Of a DNA stretch of 64,000 nt, positions 1-9,154 are shown one piece after another (the stretch's first letter is position 1; every line of letters starts with the position of its first letter). This DNA comes from Gloeocapsopsis sp. IPPAS B-1203. GTDB taxonomy: Bacteria > Cyanobacteriota > Cyanobacteriia > Cyanobacteriales > Chroococcidiopsidaceae. Made by a program: the position numbers and the translations under genes. Under the pieces are notes generated by a model that was given only the letters and a program-made list of their open reading frames with translations, was not told the origin of the DNA and searched no databases. The DNA lies in the NCBI RefSeq assembly GCF_002749975.1, contig NZ_PEIG01000001.1, forward strand, positions 666,787-730,786, written 5' to 3'.

Positions 1-906
1 TGGCGTGTAACGAATGGCATTACTCACAAGATTTGTCACAATTTGCTGAAAACGTAATGCGTCAGTGATCACTTCTAGTGGCGCATCTGCTAAGTCTGCA
101 GTGATTTGTAAGTTTTTCGCTTGCGCCATTGGTTGTAACATATCTAGCACATCTTGAATCACAGCACATACATCGGTCGGTGCAGGATGTAGTGTCATTT
201 TCCCTGCTTCATATCGCGATATCTCTAGCGCATCATTAATCAAACGCAGCAAATGTCTACCGTTACGCAATACGCGCTCAATATGTTCGATATTTTTATA
301 GTTATCTTTGATGTCCGTTTTATTTTGGAGACGGATAAACAAATCTGAATAACCAATAATTGAGGTTAAAGGATTTTTTAACTCATGAGCAAGGTGAGAA
401 AAATTCTCTTGATTTGCTCGAATTAAGCGGGTGAGTTCTTGATTGTGTAGTGTTAATTGCGATTGAAGGTGCTGTAATTCGCGCAGTCGTTCCTCTACAT
501 AACTTTGAAAACAACGAGCGATCGCATCATCGACAACTGCATCTATAAGGCGAAACACTCGAATAACTTCTGTTGACGAGACTTGCTGTAAATCTGGTTC
601 TAATGCTGAGAAAATTGCTCGTCTTAGTAAGCGATACTCGCGGGCAATTTCGCTTGGGTCAAAACCTTCTTCCGCACGGTGAATGCCGTGTACTAAACTT
701 GCCTCAATCAGGGTTTGAATATCATCCTCTGTCGTTTTTGATAGCACTGTAGCCATTGCTTCGAGCACATGAGGTACGTGATTGCGTATTGCTGTGTAGC
801 ACATACCTTCAGCACTTTCAATCTGCCGATCTCGGCGTACAGCTTCTATCCAGTTATCGATAATTGTGTTGCTTTTATCAAGCAGTATTTGGCTAAAATC
901 AAACAT
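1..906 (-). CDS. Sensor histidine kinase, 5' part (3' end beyond window)
   Basis: Only the first 302 codons are present; the gene runs off the left edge. The ATG at 904-906 starts MFDFSQ. Residues about 1-145 form a helical RsbRD-like sensor region with no membrane segment. A short linker (QLTLHNQELTRLI) leads to the HisKA dimerisation domain. The H-box is HELKNP with the phospho-accepting His at residue 174. The ATPase domain begins near residue 270, and its N-box (NLVSNAIRY) is the last thing visible; the G boxes lie outside. It is likely a cytoplasmic kinase. The partner regulator is not in the window. The next feature is a divergently oriented riboswitch-led operon, so no operon link is visible. 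Confidence 0.88.
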   Translation of the reverse strand, partial: MFDFSQILLDKSNTIIDNWIEAVRRDRQIESAEGMCYTAIRNHVPHVLEAMATVLSKTTEDDIQTLIEASLVHGIHRAEEGFDPSEIAREYRLLRRAIFSALEPDLQQVSSTEVIRVFRLIDAVVDDAIARCFQSYVEERLRELQHLQSQLTLHNQELTRLIRANQENFSHLAHELKNPLTSIIGYSDLFIRLQNKTDIKDNYKNIEHIERVLRNGRHLLRLINDALEISRYEAGKMTLHPAPTDVCAVIQDVLDMLQPMAQAKNLQITADLADAPLEVITDALRFQQIVTNLVSNAIRYTP

Positions 907-1157
907 TTTGGCAGCGTTGGCACAACGCAATAAAGCAAGTCTACTTGTTTTAAATTAGTGTAATTATGAAGCGATCGCCCACTGAATTATTTACGCGAGC
1001 CTGATTCATGCTTTGTGGCGATTGTACAGCGCAGTGCTAGATGCGATCGCAACTTTTAAGGTTCACCCTGAAAATCCTTAAGACGTAACGAATCTTGATA
1101 TTGTGGCAACCCTGTGCTATAGTAGTAAAAATTTATCATGAGTAAGTCAGCCTAATC

Positions 1158-1292
1158 TAGTATCTCGCCTTGCAAGGTGAGTCTAGAGCGGAGGAACCAA
1201 AGTTTTGGGGCGTATCTGTTAAGTGCAGAGGGATAACTCTCTATCCTAGCCCGTCAGCTAACTTCGTAGGCATTGAGAGGAGACTGAAGAGT
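1158..1292 (+). promoter_or_regulatory. c-di-AMP riboswitch (ydaO/yuaA class)
   Basis: The leader matches the hallmark blocks of the ydaO/yuaA RNA in the right order: GGAGGAACCAA at 1190-1200, GTTTTGGGGCG just after it, a variable hairpin around 1225-1250 (AGAGGGATAACTCTCT), then CCCGTCAGCTAACTTCGTAG at about 1250-1269 and a closing GAGGAGAC at 1276-1284. This class binds cyclic di-AMP, and elsewhere it usually switches off genes for ion transport, osmolyte uptake and cell-wall remodelling. It lies about 105 nt upstream of the ABC importer genes on the same strand. I see no clear intrinsic terminator between aptamer and start codon, so the expression platform is unresolved. The boundaries are approximate. 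Confidence 0.88.
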
Positions 1293-1394
1293 TAGCATTT
1301 CTATTACTACTAATAGTTTGCTCTCGTCAGTATTCCTAGCTAGTAACGCACATAGTTTTTTGTGCCTGCTTTTAATCCTGAGGGGAGTTTAATA

Positions 1395-2231
1395 GTGTTT
1401 AACCTGATTGCTGTTTTAGCAGTTGCAGGACACAGTACCTGGAAAAAAGTACGACCTATTGTAGTGCGGGATGCTGTTTTACTTCCTGCTGCTGGTTTCT
1501 TAGGAGTGATTATTCTGTGGTGGTTTATTGCCACTTTCTTAACCAACTTAATGCCTACCCCAGTTGAGGCACTCATCGCCAATTTAGACTACATTTTGAA
1601 CCCATTTTACCGACGGGGACCAGGGAATTTAGGACTTGGTTGGTTGTTACTGGCAAGTTTAAGACGGGTATTAATTGGTTTTGGACTAGGTGCTTTAGTC
1701 GCCATACCGATTGGTTTTCTGATTGGGATGTCTCAGCAAGCCTTGCTAGCACTCAATCCTTTAATTCAAATTTTCAAACCTGTATCGCCACTCGCATGGC
1801 TACCTATTTCGCTTGCTATCTTTAATTTAGCCGATCCCTCTGCTATTTTTGTCATCTTCATCACTTCACTATGGCCCACAATTATCAATACAGCTTTGGG
1901 AGTTTCTAGCGTTAATAAAGACTATATCGATGTAGCACGAGTATTGGAAATGCCGCGTTGGCGACAGATTACCAAAATTATTTTACCTGCGAGTTTGCCT
2001 TACATTTTTACAGGTTTAAGAATCAGTCTCGGCATTGCATGGCTTGTAATTGTTGCTGTAGAAATGCTTACAGGTGGTGTTGGTATTGGCTTTTTTGTTT
2101 GGGATGAATGGAGTCGCCTCAATTTAAGTTCAGTCTTCCTAGCTGTATTAGTTATTGGCTTAACAGGATTGGTGCTTGATTATGCTGTAGGCAAAATTCA
2201 GGAATTGATAACGCATCGCCCGAAAAGTTAG
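1395..2231 (+). CDS. NitT/TauT-family ABC transporter permease (NrtB/SsuC-like)
   Basis: This is the membrane subunit of an importer for a small anion or organic solute. The protein has about six hydrophobic segments. The permease-ATPase coupling loop is in the segment DVARVLEMPRWRQITKIILP, near two-thirds of the length, as in BPD_transp_1 permeases of the nitrate/bicarbonate/taurine group. The frame is open from a GTG at 1362, but I prefer the GTG at 1395 because GAGGGGAG lies about 8 nt before it; the earlier GTG would add 11 residues. It is the first gene after the c-di-AMP riboswitch and is followed 32 nt later by the binding protein. Substrate cannot be assigned from sequence: NrtB, CmpB and SsuC look alike here. 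Confidence 0.85.
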   Translation: MFNLIAVLAVAGHSTWKKVRPIVVRDAVLLPAAGFLGVIILWWFIATFLTNLMPTPVEALIANLDYILNPFYRRGPGNLGLGWLLLASLRRVLIGFGLGALVAIPIGFLIGMSQQALLALNPLIQIFKPVSPLAWLPISLAIFNLADPSAIFVIFITSLWPTIINTALGVSSVNKDYIDVARVLEMPRWRQITKIILPASLPYIFTGLRISLGIAWLVIVAVEMLTGGVGIGFFVWDEWSRLNLSSVFLAVLVIGLTGLVLDYAVGKIQELITHRPKS

Positions 2232-2263
2232 GAACTATTAATTATTGACGACTAATTGCTGAT

Positions 2264-3676
2264 ATGAATTATACCGACAAGAACTATTGGAGTCGGCGCA
2301 GCTTTCTTTTAGGAATGGGTGCGACAGTAGGTAGTGCGGCATTATCTGCGTGTGCTATTAATGCTAATCGCGCACCTCAAGGACTATCTACTGCTGCTTT
2401 GGCAGTGGAACAAGTCGTCGATCCACAAACATTAGAAAAACCTAACCTTACTGTAGGATACGTCCCTGTCAATGATTGTGCGCCGTTTGCGGTGGCATGG
2501 GAAAAAGGTTTTTTTCGCAAGTATGGTTTAAATGTCACACTCAGTCGTGAGGCAAGCTGGGGTACATCTCGCGATGGTATTATATTTGGTCGCCTTGATG
2601 CTTCTCCTGTTGTCTGTGGCGCAGTGACAAATGCCCGTACCGGTGCGGAAGGTGCGCGTCATGCACCCTTGTGTGCTGCGATGACAATTCACCGTCACGG
2701 TAACGCAATGACGATGAATAAAGCAATGTGGGAATCAGGCTTGCGTTCTTGGCGGGAGTATAACGGTAATTTAGCTGAGTTTGGGCAAGATTTTCGTCGC
2801 TATTTTCAGAATTTGCCAGCAGAACAAAAAGTTTGGGCTGTTGTACTGAGTTCGGCAATTTATGAGTACTTTGTGCGTTATTTAGCCGCAGCAGCAGGAG
2901 TCGATCCCGACGCAGAGTTTCGCATCATTATTGTTCCTCCGCCGCAGATGGTAGTCAATATGCGCATTGGTGCGATGCAAGCTTATATGGTGGCAGAACC
3001 TTGGAATACAAGAGCAATTACGGGTAACGAAGGCATTGGCTTTACTTTCGCCCAAGGAAAAGAGATTTGGCAAGGACACCCAGATAGACTTTTAGCAGTT
3101 ATGGAGTCTTTTATTGATGAAAATCCTAAGACTTATCGATCGCTTGTCAAAGCGATGATCGAAGCCTGTCAGTATTGCAGCAATCCTAACAATCGGGAAG
3201 AAGTTGCCGAAATTCTTACAAGTAGATCTTTTACTGGTGCCAAGCTGAATTTAACTCGTGCAGCAATTGTCGGTGAATACAATTACGGCGGTTTTGATAA
3301 CCAAGAAAGAATAGTGCGATCGCCTTATACAACTATTTTCTTTGATTTGCCGCCTGATCTTGCTCAAATTCCCAACGATCGCTCAACATTTATGTGGCAA
3401 TCGGAAAGTATTTGGTTGATGACGCAGTCGGCGCGTTGGGGACAAATCAAATCAATTCCTAAAAATGCTGAAGAACTTGCTCAAAAAGCATGGAGAACAG
3501 ATCTTTATCGAGAAATTGCTGCAGAAATGGGTATTGATTGTCCCAAAGACGATTTCAAAATTGCACCTGCTACAGCTTTCATAGACAAAAATGCTTTTGA
3601 TCCTAGCGATCCAGTAGGGTATCTCAATAGTGTTGAAATTCGTGCTAATCGTCCTAAATCTTTTCTCTTGTCTTAA
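2264..3676 (+). CDS. Substrate-binding lipoprotein of NitT/TauT ABC importer (NrtA/CmpA-like)
   Basis: The 470-residue protein begins with a twin-arginine signal (SRRSFLLG, Arg11-Arg12) followed by a lipobox ending LSAC (Cys30). It is therefore probably exported folded and anchored as a lipoprotein on the periplasmic side. The body resembles NrtA/CmpA-type binders: a GYVPVNDCAPFAVA opening, an REASWGTSRD segment, and VAEPWNTRA in the middle. It lacks obvious identity that would say nitrate, nitrite, bicarbonate or another ligand. It sits between its permease and ATPase genes. This differs from the usual nrtABCD order, where the binder comes first, and no NrtC-type fused ATPase/binder is present. 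Confidence 0.85.
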   Translation: MNYTDKNYWSRRSFLLGMGATVGSAALSACAINANRAPQGLSTAALAVEQVVDPQTLEKPNLTVGYVPVNDCAPFAVAWEKGFFRKYGLNVTLSREASWGTSRDGIIFGRLDASPVVCGAVTNARTGAEGARHAPLCAAMTIHRHGNAMTMNKAMWESGLRSWREYNGNLAEFGQDFRRYFQNLPAEQKVWAVVLSSAIYEYFVRYLAAAAGVDPDAEFRIIIVPPPQMVVNMRIGAMQAYMVAEPWNTRAITGNEGIGFTFAQGKEIWQGHPDRLLAVMESFIDENPKTYRSLVKAMIEACQYCSNPNNREEVAEILTSRSFTGAKLNLTRAAIVGEYNYGGFDNQERIVRSPYTTIFFDLPPDLAQIPNDRSTFMWQSESIWLMTQSARWGQIKSIPKNAEELAQKAWRTDLYREIAAEMGIDCPKDDFKIAPATAFIDKNAFDPSDPVGYLNSVEIRANRPKSFLLS

Positions 3677-3677
3677 C

Positions 3678-3701
3678 GAGCAAGAAATTTATATTTTGCT
3701 C
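3678..3701 (+). other. Intercistronic hairpin
   Basis: GAGCAA at 3678-3683 pairs with TTGCTC at 3696-3701 around an AT-rich loop, directly after the stop of the binding-protein gene. There is no T-tract behind it. It may be an mRNA-stabilising or partially terminating stem that sets the ratio of binding protein to ATPase. It could also be chance in AT-rich sequence. Confidence 0.35.
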
Positions 3702-3745
3702 AGTAACGAAGTGGGCAATGACTAACTAATTTTAGAGGTTTAAAG

Positions 3746-4606
3746 ATGAAATCTACTTTTTATCAAACTCACCAATACGAACAAAATTTCAACCATAATG
3801 GTTTTTTAGAAGTTGAAAACTTAGTGAAATCTTATCCTAAAGCTGATGGAAGCGAATTTGTTGTTCTTGACGGTATTAATCTTACAATCAATGAAGATGA
3901 ATTTATTTCAGTCATTGGTCACTCTGGTTGTGGTAAATCAACACTTTTAAAAATTGTTGCTGGACTAGAAGAACCAAGTTATAGTTCTGTACGTTTGGAT
4001 GGTAAAGAAATCCGCAAGCCTGGGGCTGAGAGAATGATGGTGTTTCAACACTATTCATTACTACCGTGGCTAACAGTAAAAGAGAACATTCGTTTAGCTG
4101 TAGATGAAGTTTTAAAGAATACTTCACGCGCTGAAAAAATTAGTATAGTTAACGAACACTTATCAATGGTGAATTTAACAGCAGCAGCTAATAAGTATCC
4201 TGATGAAATTTCTGGCGGGATGAAGCAGCGTGTAGGCATTGCTAGGGCGTTAGCGACTCGTCCAAAAATGTTACTCATGGACGAACCTTTTGGGGCATTA
4301 GATGCTCTAACTCGCAGTAAGTTACAGCGTCAAGTATTAGATATTTGGGAACAACATAGACAAGCTGTAATGATGATTACCCATGATGTAGATGAAGCAA
4401 TTTACATGTCTGGTCGTATTGTTTTAATGACCAATGGACCTGCTGCTAAGATTGGAGAAATTATCGATGTGCCCTTTTCTCATCCACGCGTTAGCGAAAC
4501 TCCTCTGCAAGAGGCTCGCGTTGCTATGCGTAATTCCCAAGAATATTATGATATTCGTAACCATGCACTCAATTTCTTAGAACGCTATTTTTCTCAAGAC
4601 AAATAA
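3746..4606 (+). CDS. NitT/TauT-family ABC transporter ATPase (NrtD-like)
   Basis: This is the cytoplasmic energy-coupling subunit of the importer. Motifs are complete: Walker A GHSGCGKST at residues 58-66, Q-loop MVFQHYSLLPWL, signature ISGGMKQRVGIARA, Walker B MLLMDEPFGALD and the switch His in THDVDEA. At 286 residues it matches stand-alone NrtD/SsuB/TauB ATPases and carries no extra regulatory binder domain like NrtC. An AGAGG sequence precedes the ATG by a few bases. It is the third gene of the riboswitch-led operon, 69 nt after the binding protein. Confidence 0.9.
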   Translation: MKSTFYQTHQYEQNFNHNGFLEVENLVKSYPKADGSEFVVLDGINLTINEDEFISVIGHSGCGKSTLLKIVAGLEEPSYSSVRLDGKEIRKPGAERMMVFQHYSLLPWLTVKENIRLAVDEVLKNTSRAEKISIVNEHLSMVNLTAAANKYPDEISGGMKQRVGIARALATRPKMLLMDEPFGALDALTRSKLQRQVLDIWEQHRQAVMMITHDVDEAIYMSGRIVLMTNGPAAKIGEIIDVPFSHPRVSETPLQEARVAMRNSQEYYDIRNHALNFLERYFSQDK

Positions 4607-4712
4607 GATAGCAACCCTAACGCATAAGCAGCTATACCCTATTTAGCATTAACTTGAATTTACTTTTATTTTCCATTATTTCTGTTGTCGTTAATTTACC
4701 TGAGACAATTCA

Positions 4713-6056
4713 ATGGCAAGCTGGCAAGCAACTTTTAGCTCACTGATATTTATTGGTGTCATTATCTTAATTATGACAGAGAAAATGCACCTAACTATTG
4801 CAGCATTTTTAGGTGCATTGCTACTAGTTTTTGCCAATATCATGACATTGGCAGAAGCAGTTACATATATTGCCAGAAGCTACTCTACACTAGCGTTATT
4901 CTTTGGAGTTATGGTGCTAGTAAGAGCTTTTGAACCAACAAAAGTATTTGATTACTTAGCAACTCAAATAGTTATTTTAGCCAAAGGACAAGGTAAAAGA
5001 CTTTTGCTAGGAATCGTTGCAATTACAACTCCAATTTGTGCAGTGTTGCCAAACGCCACAACTGTGATGCTGTTAGCACCTTTAATTCCTCCCATTGCTG
5101 AAGATGTAGGAGTTAATTTTGTTCCTTTATTAATTTTAATGGTGTTTGTTGCTAATAGTGCAGGCTTACTAACATTAGTAGGAGATCCAGCAACATTTAT
5201 TGTTGGGGATGCTGTTAATATCAGTTTTATAGATTATTTAGGGCGTTTAAGTTTAGGAGGAGTTATTGCAGTAGGAGCAATTGTAGTGATGCTGCCATAC
5301 TTGTTTCCTAAAATTTGGCGAAAAGAATTAGCAAGTTTGGATCAGTTACCACACCCTCAGATTAATCATCCTCGTGTTTTGACTTTGGGAATTATACTCA
5401 TAGCTTTTGTACTGCTGTTCTTTGTAATAGGAGAAATGCTACCAATTCCTATCTCACCAGCGGCAGTAGCATTACTTGGAGCAGCACTTGCTTTGTTACT
5501 TTCACATCATAGTAAAATTGAAACGGTTAACCATATTCTACGTGATGTAGATTGGAGTACTTTAATATTTTTTATGTGTATTTTTGTCATAATTGGAGGA
5601 CTAGAAAAAACAGGGGTTGTTAGTAGTATCTCTGGAATCTTAGCGTTTGTTTTAGGTAGAAATATTGCTTTGGGTGCGCTAGTTCTATTATTTTTGGTAG
5701 GAATTTTATCAAGTGTTGTACCAAATATTCCGCTAGTTGTTGCTATGGTGCCATTGCTTAAAGAATATGTTGTTAATGTAGGATTAGCAGCACCAGAAAT
5801 ATTACAACCAGGATTTCAAGGTGAGTTACCGCCTGTAGTTCTACCGTTATTTTATGCGATGATGTTTGGTGCAACTTTGGGTGGAAATGGCACTTTAGTC
5901 GGGGCTTCTTCTAATATTGTGGCAGCGGGAATTGCTGAACTTCATGGGCGACGAATTTCATTTGAGACTTTTTTGCGTTATGGCATTCCAGTGATGATTG
6001 TGCAATTAATCGCGGCTGCTTTGTTTATCTCGATTCGCTTTTTGATTTTTAGGTAA
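4713..6056 (+). CDS. ArsB/NhaD/SLC13-superfamily ion permease
   Basis: This is a 447-residue inner-membrane protein with about eleven hydrophobic segments and the internal two-fold symmetry of the ion-transporter superfamily. Two half-repeats each contain a re-entrant-like motif: PNATTVMLLAPL near residue 113 and PNIPLVVAMVPLL near residue 340. Glycine-rich stretches occur at GDPATFIVGD and GATLGGNGTLVGASSN. This layout is that of the P-protein/ArsB/NhaD/SLC13 families, which move Na+, arsenite or di- and tricarboxylates. The cargo cannot be chosen from sequence. It follows the ABC operon by 106 nt on the same strand and could be read through from the c-di-AMP riboswitch. That would fit an ion or osmotic-balance role, but is inference. 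Confidence 0.8.
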   Translation: MASWQATFSSLIFIGVIILIMTEKMHLTIAAFLGALLLVFANIMTLAEAVTYIARSYSTLALFFGVMVLVRAFEPTKVFDYLATQIVILAKGQGKRLLLGIVAITTPICAVLPNATTVMLLAPLIPPIAEDVGVNFVPLLILMVFVANSAGLLTLVGDPATFIVGDAVNISFIDYLGRLSLGGVIAVGAIVVMLPYLFPKIWRKELASLDQLPHPQINHPRVLTLGIILIAFVLLFFVIGEMLPIPISPAAVALLGAALALLLSHHSKIETVNHILRDVDWSTLIFFMCIFVIIGGLEKTGVVSSISGILAFVLGRNIALGALVLLFLVGILSSVVPNIPLVVAMVPLLKEYVVNVGLAAPEILQPGFQGELPPVVLPLFYAMMFGATLGGNGTLVGASSNIVAAGIAELHGRRISFETFLRYGIPVMIVQLIAAALFISIRFLIFR

Positions 6057-6089
6057 GCGCCGGTAAGCTGGAAAAGCTAAAATAGTAAT

Positions 6090-9023
6090 ATGTCTCAAGC
6101 TTTTACCTCTACTGTGGCTTCATCTCTTACACGCCCAACATTTATCTTAGTTGATGGGCATTCACTAGCTTTTCGCTCGTATTTTGCATTTGCCAAAGGG
6201 CGTGATGGGGGTTTACGGACAACGACGGGAATTCCTACGAGTGTATGTTTCGGTTTTCTCAAGGCGTTATTAGAAGTCATGGCGGTAGAAAAACCTGAAG
6301 CTCTAGCGATCGCCTTTGATCTCGGATTACCGACTTTCCGCCACGAAGCCGATGATACATATAAAGCAGATCGCCCAGGTACGCCAGAAGACTTTGTTCC
6401 CGATCTCAAGAATCTACACGAACTACTCGACGGCTTAAACTTACCAATTATCACCGCACCAGGTTACGAAGCGGATGATGTGCTAGGAACACTCGCGCAA
6501 AAAGCAAGCGCAGCAAGGTATCGAGTTAAGATTTTGACAGGCGATCGCGATTTATTTCAACTCGTCGATCCGCAAAAAGATATTAGTGTTCTGTACTTAA
6601 GTTCTGATGCGTTGAAGCGCTCATCCACAGGATTAACAGAATACAAAACAGAACAAGTTAAAGAAAAGATGGGTGTTTTACCATCACAAATTGTTGACTT
6701 TAAAGCACTGTGTGGAGATAAATCAGATAATATTCCTGGCGTTAAAGGTATTGGTGAAAAAACAGCAATTCAGCTACTCAATCAACATACATCACTTGAG
6801 CAAATTTATAACTCATTAAGTGATATAAAAGGCGCAACGCAAAAAAAACTAGAAGCAGGGAAGCAAGATGCTGAAAAATCTCGTTATTTAGCAACAATTG
6901 TTGTTGATGTACCATTAGACATTGATTTAGAAGCAGGCAAATTAACAGGTTTCGATACAACAACTCTCAAGCCCATACTAGAAAAGTTAGAATTTAAATC
7001 TTTCCTCGGTAAAGTTAACGAACTTCAGCAGCAGTTTGGTGGTGTCATTGCAGAAGAAGCAGAAGTTATACCTGACGCAAAACCGATCACAGTACCAACG
7101 TTTGAGAGTGACGATCTGTGGTTCTTTAGTGCAGAAGATACCGAAGCAATTCAAGAACAGCCTTTTACCCAAATCACACCGCAAATCATTGATACGCCTG
7201 AGAAATTAACGCAGTTAGTACAGCGATTACAAAAGCATACTAGTACTTTGTCACCTGTTGCTTGGGACACAGAAACAACAGATCTCGAACCACGCGATGC
7301 ACAACTTGTGGGAATTGGCTGTTGTTGGGGAAGTGAAATTGATGAGATGGCGTACATTCCCCTTGGTCATACAGTGGGAGATAATCTAGATACTGCAACA
7401 GTATTAGCAGCATTGCGCCCAATTTTAGAAAGTGCAGAGTATCCTAAAGCGTTGCAAAATGCCAAATTTGATAGGCTGGTGTTGCGGTGTCAGGGAATTA
7501 ATCTTAAGGGTGTCGTGTTTGATCCGATGCTAGCAAGCTATGTTTTAGATCCTGATACCAGCCATAATCTAAGCGATCTAGCCCAGCGATATTTAGGTTT
7601 AACTGCAAAAAGCTATACCGAGTTGGTACCGAAAGGCAAAACTATTGCAGATTTAGACATTCCTGCTGTCGCCGAGTATTGCGGTATGGATGTTTATGCA
7701 ACGTATGGGTTAGTACCAAAGCTACGCGCAGAATTAGATAAAACTCCTGCTTTACATAAATTGTTAATTGATGTTGAACAACCGCTAGAACCTGTGTTAG
7801 CCGAAATGGAGTATACAGGAATTCACATCAATACGGCGTATCTACAAGAGTTTTCAAAACAATTAGAAAAAGACTTAGCAGCAATTGAGGAACAAATTTA
7901 TGCAGTTGCTGAAGAGAAGTTTAATTTAGGTTCACCGAAAAAGCTTAGTGAACTCTTATTTGATAAGCTAAGCTTAGATCGCAGAAAGTCACGAAAAATT
8001 AAAACAGGTTACTCAACAGATGCCGCAACGCTAGAGAAATTACGTGACGATCATCCAATAGTAGAAGCAATTTTAGAGTATCGCACTTTATCTAAACTCA
8101 AATCTACATATGTTGATGCACTACCAGCATTAGTGCGCCCAGACACTCAGCGAGTGCATACAAGTTTTAATCAAACTGCAACTTCGACGGGGCGATTATC
8201 TTCCTCTAACCCGAACTTACAAAATATTCCAATTCGGACAGCTTTTAGTCGCCAAATTCGCAAAGCGTTTATTCCTGAATCTGATTGGTTATTAATAACA
8301 GCAGATTACTCTCAAATCGAGTTACGTATTCTCGCGCATTTGTGTCAAGAGCCAATTTTAGTCAAAGCTTACCAAAATAACGAAGATATTCACAGTGTAA
8401 CTGCAAAATTACTATTTGAAAAAGATGTCGTTACTTCTGAAGAACGCCGTTTAGCTAAAACGATTAACTTTGGTGTAATCTACGGTATGGGTGCGCAGCG
8501 CTTTGCCCGAGAAACGAAGATGAAAGCTGCGGATGGTAAGGTATTTATTGAAAGGTTTAACCAGCAATATCCTTTAGTCTTTGAATACTTGCGGCGCATG
8601 GAACAAGAAGCCATAGCTAAAGGATATGTACAGACAATTTTAGGACGACGGAGATACTTTAATTTTACAAGCGATCGCCTGCGGCAGTTACGCAATCTCA
8701 AGCCTGAAGATATTAACCTTGATGAAATTCGCGGTTTAACTGCAAATGACGCTGGGTTACTCCGCGCTGCTGCTAATGCTCCGATTCAAGGATCAAGTGC
8801 TGATATTATTAAAATTGCGATGGCGCAACTACACGAACTATTACAAAATTATCAAGCGCGATTGCTACTGCAAGTTCACGATGAATTGGTATTTGAAGTT
8901 CCACAAGATGAGTGGGAAGAATTACAGCCAAAAATCCGTTCAACAATGGAATCTGCAGTGTCCTTAAGTGTACCGTTACTTGTAGAAGTGCGTGCAGGTG
9001 AAAACTGGATGGAAGTTAAGTAA
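6090..9023 (+). CDS. polA: DNA polymerase I
   Basis: This is the repair and Okazaki-fragment polymerase. The 977 residues hold all three domains. The 5'-3' flap nuclease is at about 1-300 (FILVDGHSLAFRSYFAF, and the aspartate cluster around GYEADDVLGTLA and TGDRDLFQL). A 3'-5' proofreading domain is at about 370-560 with its acidic residues intact (AWDTETTDLE, NAKFDRL, YCGMDVYATYGL). The polymerase is at about 590-977 with motif A DYSQIELRILAHL, motif B RRLAKTINFGVIYGMG and motif C LQVHDELVFEVP. The length fits cyanobacterial PolA. It starts 33 nt after the ion permease. The gene looks complete and functional. Confidence 0.97.
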   Translation: MSQAFTSTVASSLTRPTFILVDGHSLAFRSYFAFAKGRDGGLRTTTGIPTSVCFGFLKALLEVMAVEKPEALAIAFDLGLPTFRHEADDTYKADRPGTPEDFVPDLKNLHELLDGLNLPIITAPGYEADDVLGTLAQKASAARYRVKILTGDRDLFQLVDPQKDISVLYLSSDALKRSSTGLTEYKTEQVKEKMGVLPSQIVDFKALCGDKSDNIPGVKGIGEKTAIQLLNQHTSLEQIYNSLSDIKGATQKKLEAGKQDAEKSRYLATIVVDVPLDIDLEAGKLTGFDTTTLKPILEKLEFKSFLGKVNELQQQFGGVIAEEAEVIPDAKPITVPTFESDDLWFFSAEDTEAIQEQPFTQITPQIIDTPEKLTQLVQRLQKHTSTLSPVAWDTETTDLEPRDAQLVGIGCCWGSEIDEMAYIPLGHTVGDNLDTATVLAALRPILESAEYPKALQNAKFDRLVLRCQGINLKGVVFDPMLASYVLDPDTSHNLSDLAQRYLGLTAKSYTELVPKGKTIADLDIPAVAEYCGMDVYATYGLVPKLRAELDKTPALHKLLIDVEQPLEPVLAEMEYTGIHINTAYLQEFSKQLEKDLAAIEEQIYAVAEEKFNLGSPKKLSELLFDKLSLDRRKSRKIKTGYSTDAATLEKLRDDHPIVEAILEYRTLSKLKSTYVDALPALVRPDTQRVHTSFNQTATSTGRLSSSNPNLQNIPIRTAFSRQIRKAFIPESDWLLITADYSQIELRILAHLCQEPILVKAYQNNEDIHSVTAKLLFEKDVVTSEERRLAKTINFGVIYGMGAQRFARETKMKAADGKVFIERFNQQYPLVFEYLRRMEQEAIAKGYVQTILGRRRYFNFTSDRLRQLRNLKPEDINLDEIRGLTANDAGLLRAAANAPIQGSSADIIKIAMAQLHELLQNYQARLLLQVHDELVFEVPQDEWEELQPKIRSTMESAVSLSVPLLVEVRAGENWMEVK

Positions 9024-9154
9024 TGGTACACCAGATTTGATTTTATAGCAAGACGCATTCAGGTTAGGACAAGTAGATTTAGTAAATGTATTGCTATACA
9101 AAGCTTTTAAACAAGCTAATAGCTAACAGAAGAAATTTCTAACGGCTACACTTA

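Noticed and set aside
1340..1582. Minus-strand 80-residue frame at the start of the permease gene
   Set aside because: It is antisense to a well-supported permease and has no recognisable features.
1395..4606. Nitrate (nrt) or bicarbonate (cmp) transporter gene names
   Set aside because: The family is right but order, missing NrtC and the c-di-AMP riboswitch argue against a simple name; the ligand cannot be read from sequence.
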